A stretch of 64,000 nucleotides of DNA from the NCBI GenBank assembly GCA_029215795.1, contig JARDYH010000003.1, positions 99,232,609 through 99,296,608 on the forward strand, given 5' to 3'. Position numbers and translations under genes: made by a program. How positions within the stretch are numbered: position 1 is the first letter of the stretch; each line of letters begins with the position of its first letter. Shown here piece by piece: positions 46,200-58,025 of the stretch. The notes under the pieces were generated by a model. The model saw only the letters and a program-made list of their open reading frames with translations. It made no database searches and was not told where the DNA came from. The DNA comes from Anniella stebbinsi. Taxonomy: Eukaryota > Chordata > Lepidosauria > Squamata > Anniellidae.

Positions 46200-46620
46200 C
46201 CAGGTAGCCCCTTTTACACAGTTGCCTTGGCTTGTGCTGGGAGCTGAATCCCATCCAAACAAACACAACCTTAAAGTAAGACAGAAGCTTTCATATGCCA
46301 GCCATATTTCCCATTTGTGATCTTTTCCCTCAAATTCTATGGTGCATTTCCTGCATTCTATTTACTCTGGTAAAATGCCAACTGGATTGTTAAAAAGCCA
46401 ATATCCTCTCCACTACTTAGACAAATTAAACTCATTTGCAGGAAAAATGGAAATGATGGACTTCTGCTTTCTAGAGTCAATTAAAGCCTCCCATAGGCCT
46501 CCTGTTCACTCCAAGGGTAGAATCTTTATCTCAGTGAATTCCAATTTTTGTTATTAACTGCAGCTGGGTCAAGACATTTGAAAGCTAGTTTTTAAATTTG
46601 TGTTTTTATTCATAATCTGA
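46200..46620. other. Candidate conserved non-coding element
   Basis: Repeat-free stretch with ATTAAA, TTAATTA-like and CAATTAAAG words and no ORF above 72 codons. Texture-based guess only. Confidence 0.28.
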
Positions 46621-46639
46621 AGGATAATCCCAGAGACAT

Positions 46640-46860
46640 TTCTTTATTTTTCATTTTTTTGCTGCAATTTTAAGCCTTCCAATAAACCCAAGTTCTATGG
46701 GTGGTGTACAACACATTAAAAACATAAAATATAAACATTAAAACAAATAATAAAAGCAATGCAGAATAAAACCATGATAAAACAAGCAGCAAAGAATAAA
46801 ACCATTCCAGCACAGAAATCCACATTAAAAACCCTCAACTCCTGAGATTGGAAACCTCAA
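46640..46860 (-). mobile_element. LINE 3' UTR tail
   Basis: The complement shows T-rich 3' UTR-like sequence with repeated 'aaaacataaaatataaacat' on the plus strand, like the tail part of the LINE at 58380-58480. Confidence 0.5.
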
Positions 46861-46987
46861 TGCGCAAACTGGCAGTCAGGTGCATAGGACCATTGGGGCC
46901 AGAGCTTATGTATGCACCCACATCCCCCTTCATCTCATGCCAAGTGGCTGAAATAGGTCTGTAGCATGTGACTCAAGCACTTTTAAC

Positions 46988-48055
46988 TAGGGGTGTGCAC
47001 AGACCCCCCGGATCGTATCGGGACCCGGTTCGGGGCCTCCAATTTTGTCACGGATCGGTTCGGACAAAATCGGAGGCCCCCCGGACCAGATCGAGTACGA
47101 TCCCGATCCAAAAATCAGACATTTTTGGATCGGTCGCCATTTTTTTCCCCATAGACTTGCATTGCAATGCAAGTCTATGAGGAAAAAATGGCGGCGGGTG
47201 GGTGAGGGGGGGCCTAACTCCCTCCCCCCCGGGGCCGTCCGCTGTGGATGGCCCCGGCAGGTAAGCCCCCTCCCCCGCGCTCCCTACCCCCCCTGGGGCC
47301 GTCCGCTTCCATCCACTGGCGCCCGCGGGCGCCAGCAGATAGAAGCGGACGGCTCCGGGGGGGTAAGCCCCCTTCCCCGCCACTGCTTACCTTTTAGGGC
47401 CGTTCGCTCCCGTCCGGCGCCGGCGGCTACCGCCAGCCAGCTTTGCGGCTTGCTCTCGAGTAGCGCGCCGGGTGATCACCCGGCATGCCACCCTGGAGCA
47501 GGCCGCGGAGCCCGCTGGTAGTAGCCGCCGGCACCGGACGGGAGCGGACGGGCCGGAAAGGTAAGGGCCCCCCTCCCCCCCTCCGCATGCCCCCTCCTCC
47601 CCTCCACGCACCCCCTGCTTACCTTCCCGGCCCATCCGCTCCCATCCGGCGCCGGCGGCTACTACCAGCGGGCTCCGCGGCCTGCTCTAGAGTAGCGCGC
47701 CGGGTGATGACATCACCCGGCGCGCCACCCTGGAGCAGGCCGCGGAGCCTGCTGGTAGTAGCTGCCGGCACCGGACGGGAGCGGACGGGCCGGAAAGGTA
47801 AGCGCCCCCCTCCTCCCCCCCCGCTGTCCACTTTCATCGGCGGGCGCCCACTGGCGCCCACCAATGGAAGCGGCGGTGGGCGCCAGTGGGCGGCCGCCGA
47901 TCTGCCGATCCGCCGAACCGGTTCGGAGCCTTTTCGGACCGGTTCGGATTGGATCGGCCGATCCAGCTGTCGGATCGGAAATCGGATAATTTATCCGATT
48001 TCCCACTGGACCGGACTCGGATCGTGGATCGGGTCCGATCCAGTGCACATCCCTA
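46988..48055 (+). mobile_element. Family A hAT-like element, complete and expanded (1068 bp)
   Basis: TAGGGGTGTGCACAGACC at the left, CCAGTGCACATCCCTA at the right; perfect 8-bp TSD CTTTTAAC at 46980-46987 and 48056-48063. Compared with the 572-bp copy at 3443-4014 it contains two extra GC-rich palindromic blocks (47386-47565 and 47618-47802) that are copies of each other. It also has the CATAGACTTGCATTG palindrome without spacer (47150-47179). Long ORFs in it (up to 203 codons) run through palindromes and are not taken as genes. Confidence 0.93.
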
Positions 48056-48063
48056 CTTTTAAC

Positions 48064-49576
48064 TGTATGACCATTATACCAAAACCTTCTCATTAATTAA
48101 ACAAAAAAACTCAGGTGCAAATGAAGTCATTCCTATAGGAGAAATTCAAGGCTGGCCTAAGACATTTTGGTGCCTAATTTTAAGTAAAAGATTGCACCTT
48201 CCACATTACCTACAGAAGCCGACTGGATTGACAGTCGAATTTTATTTCAACACAAATGATTGGTCAGCTTCACCTAAGAGCAGCAAGCGTGGGGGTTCAG
48301 GGCAAGCCCCATTGAACACACAGCTCTGTTCTCCAAAAGAGGGAAACCACCAGTGATTTGTCACCTCTGACCCCTCCACACACCCCAGCATCTTCTCTGC
48401 TGAATGGTAGGGCCGGTTCTTGCATAATTCCACAGCAAATTAAGTTTTCAGAGCCCCAACCACAGATTTCACAAAATTCTATCTGCTTATTCTATCTGAA
48501 CATTCTGTTTAGTGAAGTCCAGTGTATTTTGAAACGTAAATGTTTCACTTGCTGTTGCACTGGATCAAACGGTTTGTAGTTTAAAACTGAAGCAACGATA
48601 AAGTCATTCTAATGGGCATTTGTTTCGCTCACAAGGAGGAGGAGGATGCTTGGTGCAAAGAGGTTAAACTATGGTTTGGAACAAAATGTTTAAAATATGT
48701 GAATGCAAATATTGCAGGAGTACATGATGCTCATTCAGATGTACCTGACTGATAAGCAGGTACATCTGAAAGAATGGAACATTTTGGAAAAGTTCCCAGA
48801 AGTTTCTGATCAGCATTCACAAGTGGCACACTGCAATATTCAGCCCAAATTCTGGGAATAACTGTAGGTGCAAGGTATTCAAATAAAAAAGGTGTAAAGA
48901 CAATGCCTACAGCATAATGTATTAACAAGAGGGAGTGGGAGGGAGAGAGGTGTTTTTTTAAAAAACATACCTATTATGTACTTCTGTTTTGTTCTTTGTG
49001 TCAGCCCAATGAGAGCCAGTTTCTGTGCTTTGTGGCCACTCTCTTCTTTAGACAGTGGTCTCTGACCCAGAAGTGTATTGCTGCAGAAATGTATCCCCTC
49101 ATGAGTGTTCAGGCTTCGTAATAAAAAAGATGCCATCTGGCAGTCAGAGCTACATGTTTGTGGAGTGCACGTACTCAGGCATCACATTATTTGCAAGTAG
49201 ATTCACCCATTGTGTACATTGTTATATACAGAGTCCTAAAAGAGATGCAACATTAAAATGTGGAATCACTTTGTTCCCTACCACTTGTTCATTGTATTTT
49301 GAGTGATTTTTTAAAAATACTATAATTTGATTAACATTTGGCAGGGCTTTAAGGGGCCAGATGAGATTCCATCACGGGCAGATCAAGAGGGGCCAGATGA
49401 GATTCCAGATTAAGAGGGGATTCCACCACGGGATGGATCAGGCCCACAAGCCAGCAGTCGGCCATTCATACTGTAGCCCATTGTAAAAGTTCGGTAACTA
49501 ATTCACACAGGTTTGGTTTAAAGGAGTTCTAAGCTTTCACATAGGCATTCACACATGGAAGGGTGTTTGTGTGAAG
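48064..49576. other. Intergenic, no gene recognised
   Basis: AT-rich; no repeat identified except a TACCTG-centred inverted word pair near 48742-48770. Confidence 0.35.
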
Positions 49577-50010
49577 TAGGGCTGTGCACAGACCGCCTGA
49601 TTTGCTTTGGATCCCAATTCGGAGGGTCCAAATCTGGTCCGATTCGCTTCGGACCAATTCGGACCTGTTTCGATTTGTTTCGGATCTGAATTCGAATCGA
49701 GATTTGGATTTCTTATTTTTCCATAGACTTGCATTGGAAAAAAAGAAATGCCTATAGCTTTTGGATTTTTCATGATACAAACATGACATTTGGAGACCTG
49801 ATAGATGCTTGTTTTAGATAAACAACTCAAAGCAAAGTGCTATAACTTTTTCATTTTTCATGATACAAATATAAAATGTGAACACATTACAAACACTGTG
49901 GAGGCGCTCATGCCTTCCAAATTCCAGACCGATTGATGTAGTGGTATTTGTGTAATCAACTGGTAAAATTTGCTTTTTTACATCCATGTCATAGTAAAAC
50001 CCGATACATG
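49577..50010 (+). mobile_element. Family A-related hAT element, left part
   Basis: TAGGGCTGTGCACAGACCGC terminus, ATTCGGA/TTCGGATC words, then CCATAGACTTGCATTGGAAA, the left arm of the family's palindrome with its right arm missing. The right terminus is not identified; the element may continue beyond the palindrome at 50011-50231. Confidence 0.6.
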
Positions 50011-50231
50011 CTTACTTTTGAGGAAACCCCATTGAACAGAGAGAGACTTACACTTGAATAAACAGAAGTGAGACCTCAGAAGTAAGCAAGGGTTGCAGAG
50101 CACTTCTTTACAGTTTGCTGTTTTAGACTTTTTAAAAAGCTTCTGAGTAACCACACTATTAAAAGTCAGTTCTATTCATATTTACTCAGAAGTAAGTCTC
50201 TCTCTGTTCAATGGGGTTTACTCAAGGTAAG
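50011..50231. repeat. Inverted repeat, about 40-bp arms
   Basis: 50011-50051 (contains AACCCCATTGAACAGAGAGA) is the near-perfect inverse of 50192-50231, with a spacer of about 140 bp. Probably a MITE of the 'gagtaaaccccattga' type inserted in the element beside it. Confidence 0.8.
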
Positions 50232-50934
50232 AATACATCAGATTTTAGTATGACTTGGATGTAAATGCAGTTGAAATCAATGGGATTTACTCTTGAGTAT
50301 GGGAACCAGCAGATGTCTATTTTATGAACTGGAGATGCACAGTTCCACATGATCAAAGTAAAGGAAAATAGATTAATTTGTCTATTACATAGAAAATTTA
50401 ATAGACAAATTTTAAAAATCCTTAAAAATCAAAGAATGAACCGATCTGATTCAAACTTGGCATGCCGAAAGTTCTACTTAAGCAGTCTCAGGTCCCAAAT
50501 TTCATCTCTTTATCTTTAAAAATTAGGGAGCTGTGGGCAAGGAGGCTGGGGTTTGAGCAGCAAAAAGTTCATTCGTTCGAACATGCTGGAGGAGGAGAAC
50601 CGCCCCGCCCTCCCCTTTTGTCAGCAAGATTCCATTCAAGGCACACGTACCCCAACAAAGGAAAAAGTGAGGGGACAGCACTACACAGAGGCTTGAGGGT
50701 GCATTAAAGTCATTTGGGGGAAATAATCCAGACTTTCCCCATACCAAAATAATATGCAAAACAGAGGAAAAGAGGCAAAATGGGTGCAAGACAGGGATGA
50801 CATCATATGAGTTCCGCACTGCAAAACCAGATACCAGGCTTGGCGAGAGTGCATTAAACCACTGGTGTGATGGAGCTCATAGTCTAGAGAACAGAGCGGC
50901 TTCCTGTGGGTATAGAATTTGGCCATCACTGATA

Positions 50935-51790
50935 TTGTAGAATGTTAACTTGTATGCACCAATAGCTCTGCCAACAGAATGTATAGTAGAAATCTTTACA
51001 GCAGCTCAATATTTATTCAAGTTTCATTCAATCTTTGTTGTCGTTTCAAACCCTAGCAGCCTCTTCAGAATGGCATTCGAGCGGCTATGCACAGCCAGCC
51101 AGTGTTAAGTGGCACTAAATGTTCTGTTCCTTTCCGCGTTTTACAAATGGAATGGTACTTTTTTTTACCAGAAGTGTGTAGCATGTTGAGAAAACACACA
51201 CACATACACAGCTTGGTTTTTTTTAGTCAAATGCAGCCCTGGGGTGCTGCTAAATACAGTTACAATGTCTCTTGCAATTTTAGCAACACTGAAAGTACTG
51301 GTTTTTGTTTTTTCCTCCCGAGCACTGGAATGAATTGACTAGGCATTCTCTCCAGGGAGAAGGGTAGTAACATTGTTTCCCTCACTCTTCCATTCTTTGT
51401 AAGTATTACATGGAACAGCCATCAGGTGAACTTTTCAAAGACATTATGTGAAAGAAGCGTATTGCTGTGCAACAGCTATAAAAGAAGAATTTAGTAATCA
51501 ATGTGTTAATTAAAAGACCCCGTGTGGAGCAGCTCTAAAAATCGGGGGGGGGGGGCGCTCAAGGCCATTTATTCTGCTGTAGAGACCTATAGTACTTTTC
51601 TTTGGCTTGTGCTGACAGAATGAAAGAGTTACACTCATGCCGTGCTTTGATAATATACATCTCCCTACACAATATATGCACTAAGAATAGGAGAGAACCA
51701 TTCGATTTCTGCATCTCATGTCAGGTATAAAGCAACCTCCATTTAACTTCTATTTCTAGCTAAGAGGGTCACAGTGCCCTATTGTTGAAT
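50935..51790. other. Candidate conserved non-coding element
   Basis: Long repeat-free segment. 51470-51520 holds 'agctataaaagaagaattta' and 'atcaatgtgttaattaaaag', compact AT-words of the kind seen in developmental enhancers. Interrupted only by a G-run at 51545-51555. Unproven. Confidence 0.3.
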
Positions 51791-53269
51791 TATACCCAAT
51801 GGGTTCTTCAAACCCCAAAGCCTTTGTTCATTCGCATGTTTCTATCTTGATACATATTCATCACAACAATCTACCAGGAGTTATATATGTTAGGACAGGA
51901 AGGTAAAGGATACCATTAAAATTATATAAACTTATGAACAGCATCAGACCAAAGGTACATCTAGTCCAGAATTAGGAATGGGGAAGAAATTTGACTTAAT
52001 TTTGCACCTTCAGACCACAATGTGAAATTCAGTTATCCTTTAAAATTCACATTTTTCAGAATGGTGTTCTCCAGTCGAAAAAAGGAAATGAAAATGCGTA
52101 TATCCAGGGGAAAGGCATACAAAATGCATTCATTCAGAGAAACATGCACAGAAAATGCACAGAAATTTCATGCAAACTGAACAAGAAGACAATTTCTCAA
52201 CATTCATTACAAACCAAACTTAAGATGGGGAAAATTTGTTCATCCCTAACCAGAATCCTATTCCTAACAATGTCCAGTGTCTTAACATAAAAGCAATCTC
52301 CTGCAATTGATATTCAGAGGTACACTGCCTCTGAATGTGGCACTTCTATTCAGCTATCATAGCTAACCATAATAAATAACATTAACAATAACAGACGCGA
52401 ACTTGCATTATAGGATTGCATCCAATAGCGTTATTCTACCAGAAAAAGAGAAGCGTTATTCCCCTACTCCAGCCAAACCTGGGGTTTGGAGACTGTCTGG
52501 AATAGATTGGGAGGGGGGGGGAGTGCACAGGCATTGCATAGGAGAGGAGAAGATGGAGAAGCTCTGTTGTGCAAGTGTACTTCTGCTCGTGTGACTGTTG
52601 GATCAACCTATAGACATCTCTTCCATGAATTAGTCTTAATCTCTTGTAAAGCCATTTAAAGTTAACTAAGCCTATAGGCTTTCCAACAGCTTTCCTTTGT
52701 CTTGAATCTACCGGTTTCAATGAGTGACCCAGATTTCTAACGTTATAAGAGATCTACCCCACTGCCCTCACTCTGCACCATTCATAATTTTATATGAATC
52801 TATCGTGTTCCTTTTAGAGTCATTCCACAGACATTTCCATGCTGGGAAAACTGATTGTTGATTGATTATTCTTTCTGCTTTTAGGCACTCTTACAGTTAA
52901 CTTGTTTCATTTGAAACCCAAAATCAATATATTCCTAATGATGTCAATTATGGCTAAGACAAAGTGATATACAGAAGAGATGCTTATGCAAATTACACAA
53001 ATATTTATCATGAACATTTGACTGTTAAAAACAGATTGCTTCATATTCTCCCACTCTTAGATTTTTACATTATATTAGAGGCCTGTGGACAAGGATCGAC
53101 TTGGGTTTTGTTTTTTGTTTTTTACAATAGGTAAAGTTCACCTGATCACGTCTCTGCAGCTCCTGGCCATTTATGCCTCTCCTCCCTTCTCATTCTCTTC
53201 AAGCTTTCCTTCTACTCTCAGCCCTCCTTCCCCTCTGGCCTCTTTTCTTCTCCTTGTTCATTTGTTCCA
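51791..53269. other. Intergenic with a CR1 remnant
   Basis: 51935-51975 on the minus strand reads 'actagatgtacctttggtct', the CR1 3' UTR word. Otherwise no gene; a 94-codon minus ORF at 52436-52720 is unrecognised. Confidence 0.35.
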
Positions 53270-53313
53270 CTTTACTTGTGGTGTCCCTGAGGAATGTGAT
53301 CCATAGGGCTACC

Positions 53314-53697
53314 TGGGGCCGTGCAAGAGAGGCCAGTGGGGCCAGTTGGCCCGGGGCCCACGATTTTGAGGGGGCACTCCAACAAGGAGGTCCCCCCTAG
53401 CTTTCGCTAATGCTTCCGTACCGTAAGCAGCCCATCGAGAAGCGAGGAGCCCGCCTTGTGGAAACAGCGCAGAAGCCGTCTGTCGTGAATTCCACGGTCA
53501 GACTACAAGCTCCAGAGGGCTATATGCCGCATGTGGGACGGGGATATATGTGCTTTGAGGTGTTGTAGAACAGGTTTAATATGAAGGTGTTCTGTAGAAT
53601 GGACATGTTGGTGGCCATGTTGTCCTCCTTTCTTGAAATGGCAGGGGCACACACTTCCCATCTGGCCTGGGCATATTACCAGCTCTGCATGGCCCTG
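53314..53697. mobile_element. hAT-like element, 384 bp
   Basis: TGGGGCCGTGCA at the left and TGCATGGCCCTG at the right are inverted with three mismatches. Perfect 8-bp TSD GGGCTACC at 53306-53313 and 53698-53705. No transposase. Confidence 0.8.
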
Positions 53698-53790
53698 GGG
53701 CTACCACACATGACAGGGCCTTCTGAGTAGCAGCAACCCAGCTGGGGAACTGCCATCCACTTAGACATCAGTTAAAGAGACACATTTATT

Positions 53791-54826
53791 TTGGTACATA
53801 GAAGGTCAACAGATTGAGCAATGCACCAGCTTTAAATATCTTGGGATACACTTTGCATATAATGGCAGTTGGGGTAGGCACCTAGAAGCAACTAAGCTGG
53901 CAGCAGAAAGAACAGCAAATGCCATATTGGCATATGGGAGAAACAGAGGGGGTTCCCTGGTGGTATCAATTTTGAAGCTATTTAAGGCCAAGGTCCTCCC
54001 CCAATTGCTTTACGGGGTGGAGCTATGGGGACAGGGTCTGGCTTCTCATCTGGAGATCCCTCAGAATAAGTTTCTAAAAGAGCTATTGGCCCTCCCGCAG
54101 GGGGTTCCCATGCCACTGTTGAGGCTAGAAGTTGACCTGCCCTCGGTAAAGGCAAGAACTCATAAAGCAATGGTATTGTATGGTAAAAGGCTACAGGGAA
54201 AGGAGGATAATAATCTGGCGAAATTATGCTTCTTAGAACAGAGTGCTAAAGGGGGGTGGGCGCGTACCTGGAAGGACTTAGCCTGCATTTATGGGGTGGA
54301 TGATATAGGCTTGACGGATAAGGGCATCATAAGACAAAAAAAAATCAATACAGATGCCATCGGGAATATCCTGGCTAGTCAACATCAAGCCTTCTCCACT
54401 TGGTATAGTGTTATCAAAAGAGAGCAGTACCTCTTTAGATACCTTCAAGAGCTGACATTTCCGGCGATTAGAAAGGCCTTTACAGCCCTCCGCTTCCAAA
54501 CCATGCCAACAGCCCTTTTGGAAGGGAAGTACAAAAGGTTGCCATATAGCAAAAGGACGTGCATTTGTGGAAGTGAGGAGGTGGAACACGTGGTACACTA
54601 TCTGCTCTATTGCCCTCTGTATAATGTTGTCAGATCCCGCTTTTTGGGAGATCTGTTGAAAATAAGAGTGGGTTGGCAGCCAGCAAATATCATTTGTGAT
54701 TTTTTGATAGACCATAATACTATCATCACAAGGAAAGTAGCCACATTCGCAGTAGCTGCAAAAAAAATCTGCCAAGCTTTCCTTGAGAGTGCATACGTAG
54801 ATTGTCGAGGGGACCACTTACAATAA
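53791..54826 (+). pseudogene. LINE ORF2 C-terminal fragment with cysteine-rich motif
   Basis: About 344 codons open without interruption; the first in-frame ATG is at 53927 (299 codons), but the true protein began upstream of the truncation. Visible parts: the RT thumb-like region with FKYLGIHFAYNGSWGRHLEA, then VLPQLLYGVELWG (the YG-E-WG motif after the RT domain). Near the C-terminus is a zinc-binding-type motif CICGSEEVEHVVHYLLYC (Cys-x-Cys ... His ... Cys), which several I-, R1- and Ingi-like LINE groups also carry. The catalytic RT core and endonuclease are missing, so the fragment cannot act on its own. An intact frame beside a perfect TSD suggests a fairly recent insertion. The exact clade (Ingi/Vingi-like is my best guess) is unresolved. 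Confidence 0.75.
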
Positions 54827-54947
54827 GGACACTGGTTATATACGCTTACGGTATATATGCTTCTTTGTTGCTTTTATTTTTAACTGTATGAATGTGCTAT
54901 GTTGAGGATTGTAAAGGCCTTTGTGCCAAACAAATAAAAATTTATAT
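53791..54947 (+). mobile_element. 5'-truncated LINE of uncertain clade, with intact C-terminal ORF
   Basis: Flanked by a perfect 11-bp TSD CACATTTATTT (53780-53790 and 54948-54958). The open frame runs from 53791 to the stop at 54824-54826. A short 3' UTR ends in 'caaataaaaatttat'. The 5' truncation, TSD and A/T-rich tail are the signature of target-primed reverse transcription. It differs from the L2/CR1-like family that fills the rest of the window. Confidence 0.88.
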
Positions 54948-55094
54948 CACATTTATTTGTGCCAGCCATTGGGATAGATGCAAGTGTTCTATTTGTTTTT
55001 TGTTGATTATGCTTATGGTTTTATAGTATTTTATCATATATTTGTGATTTTAATGGTATTTGACCATCCTGGGCACTTTGTGAAGAGAGGTGGG

Positions 55095-55103
55095 ATATAA
55101 TCA

Positions 55104-55155
<52 letters not shown>
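55095..55155. repeat. (AAAG)n microsatellite
   Basis: About 15 AAAG units at the LINE 3' terminus. Confidence 0.97.
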
Positions 55156-56674
55156 CAACTTCCTAATACCCTCCTTCCATTTCTCTTTGCCTGGTCTCTC
55201 CCTCTTTGCCGAGGCTCCTCTTTCTGCCCTGCCCTCTCTCGTTAGCATGGCTCTAGACTCTGAGCAGCAGAGGTCATGGAAGCCAGAGTGCCTAGCCCCA
55301 CTGTGGCAGGGCACACATGCAGGTAAGCCAACCATTGCCAGAACATTTGCCACCACTCCCACGAGATTGAAAGTTACAAATACTACATTGCAATCGAGAA
55401 TTTCAAAGTTTGCAAGAGGGGCAAAGGAACGATCCCATGATAATCCCTCGTTATTAAGGCTAAACCTTTCATCCTCTCCCTCGCCCCATTTATGAGAACA
55501 GCTGAAGCTTAAGAGATGCTTTTCTAGCAATTGAACAAATCACTCAGTGTAAATGTAGTTGTTACTGAAGGTCATATCAAAGTGTAGTCCTTTACGTTTT
55601 AACAGAACCCTGATATCAAAAGAAAGTTGCATCAAAAGACAGTAATTAATTTAAAAATTTAAAGCAGGTCAGCGAATATTTGTCTGATCAGTTGGCAAGC
55701 CGACTGGGATATCTGGGACAATCCTGTAGGGAAAAGCCTGAGGTGAGGTCTTCTGGATTAGTCATGAAGCCCTAACCCAAGAGGCTCTTTCTGTTTTCAA
55801 GGCAACCCTGATTGGATGGTTTAGGTGGGTGGAGTGAATAGAAGGATGACTTGCTCGAGCAGGTCTGCCTTTTCATCTGGCATTTGACCGTGTAGTAGAA
55901 GCAGACCCATTATCCCCTGCCTGACCCAAGTAGGCAGGTCTGTGGAGAAGAACCCAACCTAGCTCTTCCCAACTTCCACACCATAAATATGGTCCTGTTA
56001 AATGAGTGAACAGGAGCATCAGTCAGCATGACGAAACCACTTTTGCCTGCATCCTGAAGGCAAGAACAATGTGCACACTGGCCATTGATTTGTGCCAATC
56101 CTGGGAATTTGACTTCAGTGCCACAGCAAAGTCCTGGAATGTCTGATCAACATTCCACCTGGCTACATCACTGGAAAATGTGAGACGCCAAGGCCCACTC
56201 CATAGGCTCACTGGGACAATCGTGGTTTGCCCCCTCTTCCAGAACTACTTCCCTCAGGGGCCATTCCACCTGTGGCCTTTATAACATTTATGTAACTTTA
56301 TGACTTTATTGTTTTCCTCTGCCCTCTTCGTCCCTTTTTCTTTTGTATTCTGTCTATTTGCATGTAAGCCAGAGGACAGGCCCTCTGCTTTTAATTTTTT
56401 ATGCAGCATCTAGAAAATACAAATACCAATATTACTAATAATTAAGTGCCTCTTTGCATTTGCAGAGTGCCTTGCCCTCCTCACTGAGATTCTGTCTTTA
56501 CAAACTGAAACCAAGAACCAGGCCTTCCAAGGTAGATGGCATGGTTTCCTGATAGGCTTGGATTCTTTCTTACTTATCCTTGTTATAAAATATTGCTTGC
56601 TGTGCCATTCGGGGAATACAGTAGTGACTAGTGTCAGGAACACTTACTGACAGCTCATGCAGCACAGCATCTAA
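55156..56674. other. Intergenic, no gene recognised
   Basis: 55240-55330 has a GC-richer patch ending in CATGCAG/GTAAGCC, a good splice-donor-like string, but there is no supporting frame or acceptor. Confidence 0.3.
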
Positions 56675-56895
56675 AAGATTAAGGTATGAACCAGGACATT
56701 TCAGTTCAAATCCTGCCTGCTGTTAATTGACAAGGTGATCTTAAGCAAGACACAGTGTCATAGCTGCTCCCATCAACTCCATCTGCAGAATGGAGTTAAT
56801 AATACCGGCTGACCTCACAGGGTTGCTGGAAGTATTACAAGAATCGAAAATGTACGTGAAGCACTTTGAACATCTGAAAGTGCTACTTATTAGGT
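56675..56895 (+). mobile_element. MIR-like CORE-SINE
   Basis: The tRNA-like B-box word 'gttcaaatcctgcctgc' at about 56706 is followed by 'gatcttaagcaagacac', 'atctgcagaatggagttaat', 'aataccggctgacctcacag', 'ggttgctggaagtattacaa' and 'gaagcactttgaa'. These match the MIR layout piece by piece. It is an ancient amniote SINE, inactive. Confidence 0.88.
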
Positions 56896-57920
56896 AGCAA
56901 ACAACAGTGGACTGCCATTTTGGTACTGGGGATGTTGTCTCTCTCTGGCTGTCCCCCTAGAATTCAAAATGTGGATTGATCTCATGGCTTGATATCAAAG
57001 ACAGTGTTATGATGAAACACTTGGCTCAACTTAATGATGTTCTTCCCTTATAGATTAATCTGTGTACTTAAACTCTCTCTGAAAGTTCCTAGCAAACAGT
57101 GGCTTCAGAATGTCTAATTACGAACATTACCATTCTTAATCTTCTGAAGCCATCACTTTACCAGATCCTCTACTGTCTCTTTTCCTGGGCTCTCAGATAT
57201 GAGTCCATTAGCATGATGAGAAAGCCCAAGGTAACAGCTGTTCTAAGTAAGGTGACAAGAATTTTAGGGGGAGGGGCATACAAACGAAAGGTAGTGCAAG
57301 CATGAAAAAAGCAGAATAGGAACCTAAAAGAATGGGAAGATCCTGAGATTTATCTAAATGCATGCCTAGAGAAAAGACATTACACTCACAATATTTATTA
57401 TATTATATTTATAAAACTGATGAATTCTCTCACTTACAGGGGTACAAAAATTCTTCAGATACTTCAAGATGAGCTAGAACATAGACATGTATTATGCTTA
57501 TCAGAAAAATCTTAGAATCAGGTCTCAAAGTACATCCCAAAGAAATTAAGGAATTTCGAAGCCGTCTTCACAACTAAAGTAGGGTACCCAAGCAGCTCTA
57601 AAAACACATTTATTTTTAGAGAAGTCATGAGAGACATATACCAGATGTCCCTCTCTCATATTTTTTTAGACAGGCCCTTGGTATTTGTAAGAAAAATCAT
57701 TGTGCAGGCCAGGCCATACATTTTATAATAAATAATATAGTAGTTCTTTAAACTGGACACAAGCTTTCACATTAAAATGTATGCTTCACATAGAGAAATG
57801 TACACTTCCAAAATAGTTAGAACAATTCCATGTAAAACTGTTGGGCAATTAGGCTCCAGTAAATTCCCACCCAAAGCAAGGCCAGTGTTTTTCAGTCTTT
57901 TATTAGCTTTGTAAATCTGC
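56896..57920. other. Intergenic, no feature recognised
   Basis: AT-rich, without recognisable repeat or gene. Confidence 0.4.
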
Positions 57921-58025
57921 TTTCCCCAATCTGGCACCCTCCAGATGTTTTGGACTTCAGCTCCCATCCACAGCCTGCATGCAAAACAGTCAGGAACAGT
58001 CTGGAGGGCATCAAGTTTGGGAAAT
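57921..58025. mobile_element. Small palindromic MITE ('ccctccagatgttttggact' type)
   Basis: TTTCCCCAATCTGGCACCCT at the left; inverted ATTTCCCAAACTTGATGCCC at the right; about 105 bp, non-coding. A relative is at 60240-60362. Confidence 0.65.

Larger units (their letters stand above)
53270..55154 (+). mobile_element. Worn LINE 3' end hosting two nested insertions
   Basis: The host segments are 53270-53305, 53706-53780 and 54959-55154. Joined, they read as an L2/CR1-like 3' end ('gggccttctgagtagcagca', 'tgggaactgccatcc'-like, then 'accatcctgggcactttgtg' and 'aggtgggatataatcaaag'). The tail is (AAAG)n, where the relatives have AAAT. It is split by a hAT element and by a second LINE, each with its own TSD. 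Confidence 0.65.

Noticed and set aside
47485..48096. 203-codon ORF on the plus strand
   Set aside because: Lies in the GC-rich palindromic interior of a hAT-like element and crosses its terminus and TSD. Arginine/proline-rich composition and opposite-strand ORFs are by-products of GC content.
55021..55530. 169-codon minus ORF
   Set aside because: Runs through the (AAAG)n microsatellite, which yields a poly-FLS stretch.
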